From Barnesiella viscericola DSM 18177 (GTDB lineage Bacteria; Bacteroidota; Bacteroidia; Bacteroidales; Barnesiellaceae): a DNA stretch of 64,000 nt. The DNA lies in the NCBI RefSeq assembly GCF_000512915.1, contig NZ_CP007034.1, positions 2,854,001 through 2,918,000 on the forward strand. The letters run 5' to 3'. The notes beneath the pieces are model-generated. The model worked only from the letters and a program-made list of their open reading frames with translations, did no database searches and was not told the origin of the DNA. Shown piece after piece: positions 34,918 to 45,700 of this stretch (the stretch's first letter is position 1; each line of letters starts with the position of its first letter). Both the position numbers and the translations under genes were made by a program.

Positions 34918-34953
34918 GAAAATAAAAAGACAGGATACGAGTATTCCTGTCTT
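34918..34953 (-). terminator. rteC terminator
   Basis: On the minus strand AAGACAGGA and TCCTGTCTT pair over 9 bp (34927-34953), followed by TTTTTATTTTC. It lies 23 nt after the rteC stop. Confidence 0.8.
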
Positions 34954-34975
34954 CTCATATGTAATGGATATTTTT

Positions 34976-35581
34976 TTATTTTCTCATCCGCTCCAACTCC
35001 TCATCACGCAACATTCTCTCGTTCAGTTTTTCCTGCATCCTGTCAATGAAATAGGTGCGGCTTTCGTTCTTCCGGCGTTTGATATCAGTGTAGAAGCGGT
35101 AGCAGTCTTTAGAATCAACCCCGAATATCTTATAGAGAAGTGGGGCGAGCTGTTTGAGCGGCATATTGCCGTTGTTGATGCAGCCCATCACGTCTATGCC
35201 GTAGATAAGTTCCACGAGGTCGATGGCATTGCCCGTCCATTGAAGAAGGCTGGCGGTGGTTTCTGTTGCGTTGTTGGCGGATATTAGTGGTGGCACTTGG
35301 GGCGTGGCAAGGAATTTCTGCATCTTTCTTACGAAAGACAGAGCCTTGCTGACGTAGGCGGCAATCTCTCTTTTTTCTTCTGACAGATTACGTACGGGAT
35401 GGTGCTGCAACTCGATTTCGATGTAGGCAAGCGCGATGACGGTAAGGTTCATGTCCATGCCGCCGTTGCACAGTTCGATCACTTGGGTGGCGAAAGCCGT
35501 GTATGCCGTTTCCATATTGCAGTCGCCGGCTTCGTTTATCAGGCGGAAAAAGTCGGTTTCCGCCAGCAAGAAATAATTCAT
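34976..35581 (-). CDS. rteC: RteC, activator of excision
   Basis: 201 residues from the ATG at 35579-35581 (MNYFLLAETDFF); an in-frame extension to 35644 is possible. I recognise the RteC family. In CTnDOT RteC is made under RteB control and binds an inverted repeat upstream of the xis2c-xis2d-orf3-exc promoter to switch on excision. The C-terminal region (YKIFGVDSKDCYRFYTDIKRR) looks like a winged-helix DNA-binding part. A matching inverted repeat is present at 53684-53698. Confidence 0.93.
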   Translation of the reverse strand: MNYFLLAETDFFRLINEAGDCNMETAYTAFATQVIELCNGGMDMNLTVIALAYIEIELQHHPVRNLSEEKREIAAYVSKALSFVRKMQKFLATPQVPPLISANNATETTASLLQWTGNAIDLVELIYGIDVMGCINNGNMPLKQLAPLLYKIFGVDSKDCYRFYTDIKRRKNESRTYFIDRMQEKLNERMLRDEELERMRK

Positions 35582-35660
35582 GGTTCTGTCAATTTTGAAA
35601 ATTACACTTTGTTTTCTGCGTGCGCACATGAATATAATTGGCAAAAAACGCGGCAGAAAA

Positions 35661-35698
35661 TAAAAAATCCAACACTCAATTTTACAAAGTGCTGGATT
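35661..35698 (-). terminator. terminator after the RibD-like gene
   Basis: On the minus strand AATCCAGCACT and AGTGTTGGATT pair with one G-U (35666-35698), followed by TTTTTATTTT. It lies between the RibD-like gene and rteC and would insulate the two. Confidence 0.7.
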
Positions 35699-35819
35699 TC
35701 AGAGGTATAAAATTCAGTATTTTTTCACAAGGACAAATTATCTCCGACTTAAATTGTTTGTAATCGGAACATTTATTCTATTCCTGAAAATAGAAATGTA
35801 TGCTTGCCGCACATTTTGG

Positions 35820-36242
35820 CTATCTTGCTTTTTTATCAAGGATATAGATAATGCGACATACACCGTTGGGATAGCTTTTCAAAGAGGAAAGCGTCCAGTG
35901 TTGCTCTGGCAGAGCCGACTTAAAAAAATGTCGTCCGCTTCCGGATATGAAAGGAACGGTGTATAGTATGATTTCATCCACAGCGTGCATCCGCAGCAGT
36001 CCGTTTATATAGTCTGCCGTGTCCGGTGTGGCTTCCGCGAGGTAACGGATGTTTGTGCAGTCTTTTCTCCATTCGTGCAGCATTGAAATGGAATAGTCCG
36101 GTGTCACACGGTAAAAGGCTTTCTTCCTGATTTCATCAAGACCGCAACGGTCAAGGCACAAATCCTGATGTGCTTTATCATATAACTCTGAAGAAAGACA
36201 TCCGTCCATCGTCAGTACGGCGAGAATCTGAACTTTACCCAT
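35820..36242 (-). CDS. RibD/DHFR-like small reductase-domain protein
   Basis: 140 residues. The N-terminus MGKVQILAVLTMDGCLS and the C-terminal half (EIILYTVPFISGSGRHFF) fit the RibD C-terminal/dihydrofolate-reductase-like fold, but the protein is shorter than a typical RibD domain (about 200). It is found between rteC and rteB in related elements. Whether it is enzymatically active is unclear. Confidence 0.65.
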   Translation of the reverse strand: MGKVQILAVLTMDGCLSSELYDKAHQDLCLDRCGLDEIRKKAFYRVTPDYSISMLHEWRKDCTNIRYLAEATPDTADYINGLLRMHAVDEIILYTVPFISGSGRHFFKSALPEQHWTLSSLKSYPNGVCRIIYILDKKAR

Positions 36243-36521
36243 AATCGTTTCCTTTCGTTAGGCAAGGGTAAAAAAGTAGCGTGCAATTCACACTACCTTC
36301 AAGCGATGGCTCTGGTAAAGCCTTTACGGAGAGTACGTGAATGCACGCTATGCGTAAGCATAGCATAAGCATCACGCAATCGTCTCCGTAGTTCCAATTT
36401 ACCAGATTTTCGCTTGAAACGCCTTGCGGTCTTATCCTATATGTTGGCGGCGAAAAGCTCCTGCCAATCGCCGTTTTTCTCAAATGTTATGCAAAGATAG
36501 CCAAATTCAGTGAATTACGGG
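36243..36521. other. spacer between RibD-like gene and rteB
   Basis: 279 nt without a gene. Contains a -7-like TATCTTTG on the minus strand (36492-36499), about 250 nt before the RibD-like start, so a long leader is possible. Confidence 0.45.
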
Positions 36522-37844
36522 CTATGATTGCTTGAATTTATATTTAAGTCCATACTCTTCAAGTTTGCTGTATAGTGTTGTCCTGCCTATGCCGAGCAGT
36601 TCTGCGGCGACACTCCGGTTGCCGTTTGCCTGTTTCAACGCACGCAATATCCGCTCCTTATCCTCCGCGTCATTGCGCAAGGCGAAGCTGACAGTAGAGG
36701 TCGGTTTCGTCACGGCAAGTTCCAGATGCTCTTTCATGACAACACCTTCCTGCGCCTGCAATACAGCACCCATAACTTTCTGCCGAAGTTCCCGCACGTT
36801 GCCCGGCCATGCGTGTGTCAGCAACGCTTTACGTGCTTCGGAACTGAACCCGCTCACGCTACACTCCAGCTCTCTGTTTGCCATATCACGGAAGAACTCT
36901 GCCAGCGGCATAATGTCTTCTTGACAGTCACGCAACGGAGGAACGGTTATCCCGAAGTCGTGCAGGCGGTACAGAAGATCCTGCCGAAAACGCTTTTCAT
37001 TCACCGATACCTCCAAATCTTCATTGGTAGCAGCGATGATGCGGACATTGAAATTCCGGTCTGCCTTGTCTCCGACCGGGCGATACCGCCTCTCCTGTAT
37101 GGCACGGAGCAACATCTGTTGGGTTTCCAACGCGAGGTTTCCTACCTCGTCCAGAAACAACGTGCCGCCTTCCGCCTCATGGAAATATCCTTTCTTGGCA
37201 TTGTCCGCACCTGTAAATGCACCTTTGACGTGTCCGAAGAAAGCCGACGGTGCAAGCTCTTTGGAGAGTGAACCGCAGTCCACCGCCACAAATGGCTTGC
37301 CTGCACGTTTGCTCTTGTCATGCAACAGGTGGGCAATATGCTCCTTGCCCGTGCCGTTCTCACCAAATATCATCACGCTCATATCGGTGGCGGCTACCAG
37401 CCTTATGCGGTGCATGATTTTCTGAAAGGCGGAACCTTCACGGGCGAATATAGGCATACGGCGTTGTCCTGCCTGACGTTCTTTCAGTATGGAACGGATC
37501 AGGGGGACAAGTTTATCCTCCACAAGCTGTTTGGGAATATAGTCTATCGAGCCGAGTTTCATGCTTTCCACGGCGGTATTAACTTCGGCGTAGTCGGTCA
37601 TAATGATGAAGGGCTGCATCTTTCCCTCCTTTCGCATCCAGCACAAAAGGTCTATGCCACTGCCGTCAGGCAGACGCAGGTCGGCAACCACGATATCATT
37701 ATCTGTTGCCTGTTGCAGATGTTTCTTCGCGGTTGAGAGGTGGTAAGCCTTCATATTGCGGTAGCCCTCCCGTGACAGCATATTGCAGACATATTCGCAA
37801 TACACGATGTTGTCTTCCACCACAATTATTTTTGTCTTATTCAT
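36522..37844 (-). CDS. rteB: RteB, NtrC-type response regulator
   Basis: 440 residues: receiver domain with phospho-acceptor D55 (VVADLRLPDG); sigma-54-type AAA domain with Walker A GENGTGKE at 161-168 and GAFTGA at 208-213; Fis-type HTH at the C-terminus (NRSVAAELLGIGRTTLYSKL). In CTnDOT it activates rteC after phosphorylation by RteA. It overlaps the end of rteA by 8 nt, in the tetQ-rteA-rteB operon. Confidence 0.96.
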   Translation of the reverse strand: MNKTKIIVVEDNIVYCEYVCNMLSREGYRNMKAYHLSTAKKHLQQATDNDIVVADLRLPDGSGIDLLCWMRKEGKMQPFIIMTDYAEVNTAVESMKLGSIDYIPKQLVEDKLVPLIRSILKERQAGQRRMPIFAREGSAFQKIMHRIRLVAATDMSVMIFGENGTGKEHIAHLLHDKSKRAGKPFVAVDCGSLSKELAPSAFFGHVKGAFTGADNAKKGYFHEAEGGTLFLDEVGNLALETQQMLLRAIQERRYRPVGDKADRNFNVRIIAATNEDLEVSVNEKRFRQDLLYRLHDFGITVPPLRDCQEDIMPLAEFFRDMANRELECSVSGFSSEARKALLTHAWPGNVRELRQKVMGAVLQAQEGVVMKEHLELAVTKPTSTVSFALRNDAEDKERILRALKQANGNRSVAAELLGIGRTTLYSKLEEYGLKYKFKQS

Positions 37845-40155
37845 CTTCGTATTTTCTCCTTTCCTCTTCTGCCAACCGTATTATTTCCACTCCCTTATCC
37901 AGCACGGCAGTCACGGCATGGCTTAACGCTTCACCATCCGGGAGAGCATCGCCACGAAGCAATCCGTAAAGTACATTCAGCGGTTGGTCGGCACGGAGCA
38001 CCTCCCACGAACTGCGCAGGTGGTGGATCAGGGAATCCAGCTTTTGCAGGTCTTTTTCTTTTGCTGCATCCCGTACCGCCTGCATTTCCTTTTCTGTTTC
38101 AGTTATCAACTTTTCCAGCATGACGGCTTCATTGCCATAGGACAATAAGGCGGAAAAGTCCGGTTTCCCGTCCGGTGTCGCTTTTATGGCACACCTGTCG
38201 GAAACCTCCATCAGTTCCGATATGGAGAACGGTTTGAACAGGCATCCGGCAAAGCCTTTTGCCAATAGTTCCCCTTTGTTACAACTGCCCGAAGCGGTTG
38301 CCACAACCACCGGGATTGTTGGTGAATTGCCCACGTTGGACGAACGCAACAGTTCCAGCAATTCGAAACCGTTTATATCGGGCATATTCAAGTCTGTCAG
38401 CAACAGGCTGTATTCTTTCTGGCGTATCATTTCCATCAGTGCCGCAGCATCGGTGCAAGTGTCGCAGTGTATTCCTTCTTGGGAATACATCTCTTTCAGC
38501 ATCAGAAGTAATACCTCATCATTGTCAATGGCGACAACATCATGGAATTTATTGTTATGATAAACAGGTGTATTGCTTGTATATCCAAGCTGTTCTTCAG
38601 CTTCCTGCATAGAAATTTCAACTGTGAAACGACTGCCTTTCCCTTTCTTGCTGTCTAAACGGATTGTTCCGCCAAGCATCGACACAATATTACGCATTAT
38701 GGCAAGCCCAAGCCCGAAACCCTCCTTTGCGGCGGCATTTGATAGACGTTCAAACGCACCGAACGCTTGTTTCTGTTCCTCTTCTGTCATGCCTGTACCT
38801 GTATCTTCAACGACCAGTGTCAGAACTCCATTATCATATTCAGTAATCAAAGAAACACCGCCTTCTTCTGTGAACTTGACAGCGTTTGACAGCAGGTTAT
38901 TCCCGATTTGTATTATTCGCTCTTTGTCGGTCAATACAATGGCATCGTGTCCAGTCTTCACGGACAAGGACAGCCCTTTGTTCACGGCAACAGGCATGAA
39001 CTCCGTTTCAAGTGTGTGCGTGATTGCTGAAATCCGGCAGGGTGACAGACGGGGCTGTTCCTTGCCGTTGTCCAGGCGGAAGAAGTCAAGCAAAGTGTTA
39101 AGCATATCCCGCATACGGTCGGAGGATTGCAGTATGTTTTGGATATACTGCCCGGACTTATCCTCACACTGTTCTTTCCGTATCAGTCCGGCATAGCCTG
39201 TTATTGCTGTCAGCGGTGTGCGCAGTTCATGGGTGATAGTATGTACCGCCTTCTTCCTTGACGTTATCAGTGCCTCGTTCCGTTGTACGGATTGTTCCAG
39301 TTGCCTTATCAAATCAGTTGTCTTGTGCTTGTATTGTTTAATGCTTTTTGCATCACGATGTATGATGATGTAGGAAATTAACAACAATAGAAGAACGAAT
39401 CCCATTAAACCGCCTACTTGCATAAATGACTTTTCACGCATGGCAACTATTTCGTTTTCCCGGCTTTGCAGTTCGGTTTGTACCTTTTCTTCTATTTGGC
39501 AAATCAATTCTTGCAGTTGTCTGTTAAGTTCTGCATTACGAGCTGCAAGGCTGTCGGCTTGTTCCGACAATTGGCGATCCTGCACTTTCTGTTCGCTGAT
39601 TACGTTTCTATTGACCGAATGAAGGATAGTGGTTGATACTGCTGGAGTTACTTCCTTTTTTTTGCCGAATATGCCTAAGAAACCTTTTCGTTTTGGCTTT
39701 TTGGACTGTTCCTGCACACTTTTCTGTACAATAACCGGAATTTGATTGGCTATCTTCTTGTTAATAGATTGTTGTTCATCCATTAACCGGACTATCTGGA
39801 ACATCTGTCGTTCCTTATCCTCTAAAAGACTGCGCACACTATCGATGCGCTCTGCTGGATAGGTGGCCTTGAAACGGCAGAGCATACTGTCCATTGCCAT
39901 ACGCCGTGCATGGTAATGCTCGATATCTTTATCGTTCCATTCCAGTATTGTTTCACCCAATAGAGAAAATTTTATCATTTGAATATTGATATTGTTTATT
40001 TCTTTTCGGAGCTCGTCTATTTTTTTATTGCCAAGTTCTAATGCTTCTATCTCCTGCCATTCATAGAGGCTATTATATGCCATACATCCGATAAGAATGG
40101 AGATAAGTATATATCCCAACCGTATTGCCTTATAGAAATTTCCTGACCGCTCCAT
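37837..40155 (-). CDS. rteA: RteA, hybrid sensor histidine kinase
   Basis: 772 residues. Membrane helices at about 12-29 and 247-265 enclose a periplasmic, partly coiled-coil sensor region; the HisKA box has H309 (THELRTPLT). The HATPase follows with NLLSNAVKF, DTGTGM and GFGLGLAI. A receiver domain carries D588 (LLTDLNMPD), and the C-terminal Hpt-like segment has LIHHLRSSW (about 709-717). It phosphorylates RteB. Its start codon overlaps the tetQ stop, so both are translationally linked to tetracycline exposure. Confidence 0.95.
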   Translation of the reverse strand: MERSGNFYKAIRLGYILISILIGCMAYNSLYEWQEIEALELGNKKIDELRKEINNINIQMIKFSLLGETILEWNDKDIEHYHARRMAMDSMLCRFKATYPAERIDSVRSLLEDKERQMFQIVRLMDEQQSINKKIANQIPVIVQKSVQEQSKKPKRKGFLGIFGKKKEVTPAVSTTILHSVNRNVISEQKVQDRQLSEQADSLAARNAELNRQLQELICQIEEKVQTELQSRENEIVAMREKSFMQVGGLMGFVLLLLLISYIIIHRDAKSIKQYKHKTTDLIRQLEQSVQRNEALITSRKKAVHTITHELRTPLTAITGYAGLIRKEQCEDKSGQYIQNILQSSDRMRDMLNTLLDFFRLDNGKEQPRLSPCRISAITHTLETEFMPVAVNKGLSLSVKTGHDAIVLTDKERIIQIGNNLLSNAVKFTEEGGVSLITEYDNGVLTLVVEDTGTGMTEEEQKQAFGAFERLSNAAAKEGFGLGLAIMRNIVSMLGGTIRLDSKKGKGSRFTVEISMQEAEEQLGYTSNTPVYHNNKFHDVVAIDNDEVLLLMLKEMYSQEGIHCDTCTDAAALMEMIRQKEYSLLLTDLNMPDINGFELLELLRSSNVGNSPTIPVVVATASGSCNKGELLAKGFAGCLFKPFSISELMEVSDRCAIKATPDGKPDFSALLSYGNEAVMLEKLITETEKEMQAVRDAAKEKDLQKLDSLIHHLRSSWEVLRADQPLNVLYGLLRGDALPDGEALSHAVTAVLDKGVEIIRLAEEERRKYEDE

Positions 40156-42080
40156 TATTTTAATGACATTGATTTTTGGAACATGAATAAAAGTTTATCT
40201 TTTTCGTTCATGCGGATATTATCAGAATAACCGTCTTTTGTTATTTGATACCCACATGGCTTAACCATAAAAATGCCTAAGCCCTTAGTGTACGAACTTA
40301 CTTCTGAGGCATAGTCTTTACTTGTATTTAATGGAACTTTCCCTTTAATATGACACCACTCATTATTACAACTGATGTCTTCAATCTCAGACATCAGTTT
40401 TTGCAAATCTGTAATAGCTTTGGAACTCGCTACTTGGGGTATCTGCAACTCAAAACAGAGCATCGGTTCGAGAATGTCCACACCTGACTGTTGCAAAGCC
40501 AGCCTGAAGACATAAGGGGTCAGCTGTCTGAAATCAGCAGGTGTACTTACCGGGCTATAATACTCGGCTTGAGTAAAAGTTACTTTCAGATCTGTCACTT
40601 CCCATCCATGTAAACCAGATTGGCAAGACATACGAATCCCTTCAAAAACGGCATTTTGAAAAGAATGGTTCAGATAACCATAGGAGATGTCACTTTCGAT
40701 TTGCAACCCTGCCCCTAACGGTAAGGGTTCAAGAGTCAGCCCTATTGTGGCCCAGTAAGGGTTGGGTGGTACTTCGATCTGAATAATCTTATTGACCTTT
40801 TTTATAGGTCGTTCTTTGTAGATAGTCTTGATCTCATCAAAATGGACCTTTACGGAAAATCGTTCTTCCAGCAATGTCTGTATGATTTCCTTTTGGGTCA
40901 AACCATATAACGAGATTTCCAATTCATCACTATATGAGTTTATGGAAAAGGACAAAGACGGGTCTTCAATCCACAATGTATTCAGAGCGGATATCACCTT
41001 GCTTCTCTCTTCGGGCTTATTTGGCCGGACGGAGGATTTGAGAGCGGGATGCTGATGAGATAATCCTTGAATCAAACAAGGTTTAGCACCTAAATAATCT
41101 CCGATTCGAAAATCTTCTATATCTTCTACAATCGCGATATCATTGGCACCCACTTCATCAACATTTATCTCTCTGCCCTGATAAATAGTCTTTAGATTTT
41201 TAATCTTGATGAATTTTTCCGAATCGTTGATTCTTACAACGTCTCGAAGTCTCAGACTTCCGTCAATTATTTTAAGAAAACTTCTTTTATGCCCTTTGGG
41301 GTCATGCTCTATCTTATAGAGATAAGCTGAAAGTCTGTTTGAGACCGATGCCGGAGGAAGTATAAAAGAAGAAATGGCGTCCAACAACTCATTGATACCG
41401 ATATTGAACATTGCTGATCCATGTAGCACCGGATAGACTTTGGCTTTTGCCACAAGAGCGATTATCGTATTCCAATAATCAGCCGGTGAAATTTCGCTAT
41501 CCGCCAAATATCGTTCTAATATATCGTCGTCATGGTTGCATACAAATTCTTTGTATTCTTCCTTTATATATGTTTGGGAGCAAACCGGATAAACCGATCC
41601 ATCGACAACAGTTTGCATAAACAGGACATCTTGCGACAGATTTGTTTTTATATCCATATACAAACGCTCCAAATTCACACCGGCACGGTCAATCTTATTG
41701 ATAAATATAATTGTCGGGATTTGCAGCTTTTGTAAAGTACTGAACAGCAACTTTGTCTGCGCTTGTATGCCTTCCTTTGCGGATAAGATGAGGACTGCTC
41801 CATCAAGCATTTTGAATGTCCGCTCCACTTCCGCAATAAAATCCATGTGTCCCGGAGTGTCAATGATATTGCATTTCACTCCATTCCAGATAATAGATGT
41901 CGTAGAAGCCCGGACAGTAATTCCTCTACGTTTCTCTATATCCATAGAGTCCGTTATGGTGTCACCATTATCCACACGGCCGCACTTTTCCGTTGCTCCA
42001 CTGGCAAACAGCAGATTCTCGGTTACGGAAGTTTTTCCTGCATCAATGTGAGCAAGAATTCCTAAATTTATAATATTCAT
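40155..42080 (-). CDS. tetQ: TetQ ribosomal protection protein
   Basis: 641 residues from the ATG at 42078-42080 ([17 protein letters not shown]). The P-loop AHIDAGKT is at 10-17, with DTPGHMDF and NKIDRAG as other G motifs. It is an EF-G-like GTPase that releases tetracycline from the ribosome. A 16-codon in-frame extension upstream is likely leader, not protein. It heads the operon tetQ-rteA-rteB; the leader hairpins and promoter are annotated at 42089-42245. Confidence 0.97.
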
Positions 42081-42088
42081 TTGGATTA

Positions 42089-42199
42089 AGCAATAATATA
42101 CTACAGTAGATGCATTGTCGAAACGCACCTTTTAATACCTCCTCGTAGCATATGAGAACTACAGGATTACTAACTCGTATTAATATGTATATTATTACT
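42089..42199 (-). promoter_or_regulatory. tetQ leader with long-range stem (translation attenuator)
   Basis: In the transcript the segment at 42187-42199 (AGTAATAATATAC) can pair with 42089-42101 (GTATATTATTGCT), 12 of 13 positions, just upstream of the tetQ ATG. Between them lie GGAGG and a very short ORF. CTnDOT tetQ is known to be controlled by tetracycline-relieved leader structure with a leader peptide; these elements fit that model. Confidence 0.7.
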
Positions 42200-42214
42200 G
42201 CCGCATAACGATTA

Positions 42215-42245
42215 CAAAATTACACAAAAAAATATATCTAACAAA
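42215..42245 (-). promoter_or_regulatory. tetQ-rteA-rteB promoter
   Basis: On the minus strand TTTG (42242-42245), exactly 19 nt, then TAATTTTG (42215-42222): a full match to the Bacteroides -33/-7 pattern. It gives a leader of about 130 nt before the tetQ start. Confidence 0.85.
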
Positions 42246-42737
42246 AGTGGGAGGATTTTTTAACTTTTTACCATAGACATTTTATTAGGGAAGCGTAGGT
42301 TCAACTGGCAAGTACAAATAAGTAGAAATGTTTGAACAACACCGTTTTAGGAAGTTGAAAAATCAAGTTTCTCTCTCGGTATAGCGTTTATTTTGGCCAA
42401 TATCTTCTTTAGTTTAGCATTTGTGTATTTCCCATTCGTGTTCTATTTAGCTCCTTATTATGAGTATGTAGCAAGTTACTTATCAAATTCAGCCTCTTTG
42501 AGGGTCAAATATGGTTTTGCAAATGGTGACTGACAAGACATAAACAAGGTCAGCAGGAATTTTTTACATAAATGGACATGAATGTATATAACCTAAAATA
42601 AGAATAAATTTTAATAAGGGCTGCCCAAAAAGAAAAAAATGCAGTTGCCATCCTATAGATACTTGCAGAAAGGATAAAATTTACTTTTAGACCTTTTGGG
42701 ATAGCCCTTATTAATACTTCAGATAAAATTCCTTAGG
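42246..42737. other. spacer between tetQ promoter and methylase/helicase gene
   Basis: About 490 AT-rich nt with no gene. The only structure seen is the inverted-repeat element at 42611-42714. Confidence 0.5.
42611..42714. repeat. 104-bp inverted-repeat element (MITE-like or terminator)
   Basis: Ends TTAATAAGGGCT (from 42611) and AGCCCTTATTAA (to 42714) are perfect over 12 bp and extend through CCCAAAA/TTTTGGG with a small mismatch. Length, TA-rich ends and an IS-like GGGCTGCCCAAAA terminus suggest a non-autonomous element. It lies 24 nt after the stop of the large methylase/helicase gene and could also end its transcript. Confidence 0.55.
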
Positions 42738-45700
42738 TTATATTTTCAATCCTTTGGACCGGGTTTCCTCCTTGGCATACAGTCCCGGACGCCCGATTAT
42801 GACATGGTTGGCAACGATACTATCCGCCGGACTGCGTATCTGCGGCGGTGCATTTTCGGGATATTGCGCCTGCCTGTTCCTCACATCTTCCGCTTCCGGC
42901 TTGAGCTGTTGCCCTTCATTCTCCTTTTCTGCGACTTCGGGCGTGGGTGGCGCAAGCTCCAGCTGAATTTTTCGGTCAAGGGCGGCAAGTTCGGACTTCA
43001 ACTGCTTCAGCTCGTCCTCCTTCTTCCACACCTTACCCGCTATCTCCTGTAACTGCGGTATCTCCATCTCCAGCACCTCGTTCTTCGCCTTGTACTGGTC
43101 GATGATGGAGGGTATCCTCTCCATCGCGTTGAGGAAGTTGCGGGCGGCGGCCAACGGGTCAGCCATCGCCAGATGCCCGTTGTTGTAGGTGTACTTGTAG
43201 TTCCCCTCGACCACGAAGCGGTTGTCGGTGAACTCCAATCCCTCTTTGAGTATCCTTTCGCTCACCACCTTTATCGGAAAACCGTAAAGTTCACCGACCT
43301 GCGTGTACAACCCTCCGGTCGTGGCATTCTTGGCTATCTCCTGCAAACGCTTTCCGATGACCTTCTCATCGGCGGAATCCACTCCGTCCACCTTTATTAT
43401 ATTAAGGCGGTTGCCCTCCTTGTCGGTCTGCACCACCGACAGGAAGCGGTTCCAGTCCTCCGTCATGGCATCTATGAAAGCCGTGTTGTTGCGCAACTCG
43501 CCGGTCTTTGACTCCAGCTTGAACTCCGAATCACGCTTGCCCTTGTTGAACGACTTGCGTTCCCCTTCGAGCGATGCGATCCGCTTTTCCAGTTTCGCCT
43601 TGTCCAACAGGTCGGTATTGCCGGAGAGCAACGCCATGTATTCCGAGAAATTCATGCCCGATTTTTCGTCCATTGCCCCCTCGTCGATGGTACGCGCACC
43701 CATCGCACCGCTTTTGAGCTGGCTTATGAAAGTCTGCTTGCAGTGCAGGAGGTTGAACTTGTAGCTGTCCAGTGACTTCTCCACCGCGTAGATGATTACA
43801 TCCACGTTGTTCCCGGCGAAATGTTTGGCAATCTCATTACCTGCCCTAACTCCGCGTCCGTCACGCTGTTGCAAGTCGGACGGTCGCCACGGCGTATCGA
43901 GATGATGGATAGCCACACACCGTTTCTGGGCGTTCACACCCGTTCCGAGCATAGAGGTAGAGCCGAACAGCACACGCACCGTCCCGGCGTTCATGGCGTC
44001 TATCACCGCCTTCCGCGCCTTGTCGGTCTTGCACTCCTGAATGAAGCGCACCTCGCTTGGCGGTATACCGTAGTCCTCCGTCAGTTTGCGCTTGATTTCC
44101 GAATAGACGTTCCACCCGTCGCCCGGCTGGTATGTCCCCAAATCAGAGAAAACGAACTGCGTGCCTTTCTGGGCGTCGTATTTTTGATAATACTCCGCGA
44201 TCATCTTGGCACAGTGACTCGCTTTGTTGTCGGGATGATCTTCGTAATTCGGGTCTATCATGCGCATGTCGAGTGCCATTTTCCGGGCATAGTCCGTGGC
44301 GATGAGCATCTTCGCCTTTTCTTCCGTTTCCGAAAGCGGCAGCCTGCCCAACAAGGTGGCATCGCCCGTCTTGGCGAACTGCATCAGTTTCTGTATGAAG
44401 TCCTCCTGTTCCGGCGTGGGCGGTATATGGTGCAGTATCTCGTTCTTGGCAGGACGGTCAACGCCCACATCCTCCGCCGTGCGGTAGTCCGTGATTTCAT
44501 TATAGAAGGCGGCAAGCTCCGGCACTTTGATGAAGTAGCGGAAACGCTCCTTCTGGACCACATTGTTCGTCACGTTAAATTCAAAATCCGTCGTCTTCTT
44601 GGCAAATATCGCCGCCCAAGCGTCGAAACACCTTATGTCCTGCCGTTCCAGCTCCTTCGGGCGCAGGTACTTGAACAGCAGGTACAATTCAGTCAGTGAG
44701 TTGCTGATAGTCGTGCCGGAGAGGAAGGTCGCACCCAAGTCTTTTCCTGTGCGCTCCTGTATGGTGCGTATGGCAAAGAGCATGTTAAGTGCCTTCTGGC
44801 TTCCCTCGCTGTTTCCCAATCCCGCCACACGGTCGTGGCGCGTGTTGAAAGTCAGATTCTTGAACTGGTGGCTCTCATCTATGAAGATGTGGTCGATGCC
44901 CATCTGCTTGAAATCCACCACGTCGTCCGTGCGTGACTTTATGGCGTGTTCCACCTTCTCCAGCTTCGCTTCAAGGTTGTGCTTGCGCTTCTCCAATCCT
45001 TTCAGCATCGCCCGCGACACGTTCTTTCCCTGCTGCCGTAGCACTTCGAGGTTTTCCTCCACCGTGTCAAGCTCTGCTTGCAGGATGCGCTGCTGCAATT
45101 CCGGCGACTGCGGTATCTTGCCGAACTGGTCGTGCGACATGATGACGCAATCGTAGTCGTTGTTCTTTATATTATTGAAGAAGCGCACACGGTTGGCGGT
45201 CGAAAAGTCCTTCTCCGAAGCGTACAGAATACGTGCGTTGGGATATGCCGCCTGATAGGTGGCTGCAATCTCCGCAACGTTGGCTTTCAGCCCGATAATC
45301 ATCGGCTTGTGTGCCAAATTCAGACGCTTCATCTCATGCGCGGCGATGCACATTATCAGCGTCTTACCGGTTCCCACCTCGTGGTCGCAAATTCCGCCGC
45401 CGTTCTGTTTCAACATCCAGACGCAATCCATCTGTGAGGGATAGACGCTCTTGATACCCCGGCTTGCCAGCCCTTTCAGGTTGAGGTCGGGAAAGGTCTG
45501 ATGGGAGCCGTCGTAGCGCGGGCGCACGAAACAGTTGAACTTGCGGTTATACATCGTCACAAGCCGCTCCTTGAACTGCGGCGACTGCTCTTCGAGCCAT
45601 TCGGAGAAGCCGTTTCGTATCTCGTCAATCTTGGCGTTGGCGAGTTGTATTCCCTCGCTGTCGCGCATCTTGATGTCGTTGCCATGCTCGTCCTTGCCGA

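Larger units (their letters stand above)
34675..34975. other. AT-rich spacer between rteC and AAA gene
   Basis: About 300 nt, very AT-rich, with no gene. It holds the promoter box of the AAA gene (34693-34700) and the rteC terminator (34927-34953). Confidence 0.6.

Noticed and set aside
42081-42128. 16-residue N-terminal extension of TetQ
   Set aside because: TetQ is 641 residues from MNIINL; the extension lies in the attenuator leader and is probably not translated as part of TetQ.
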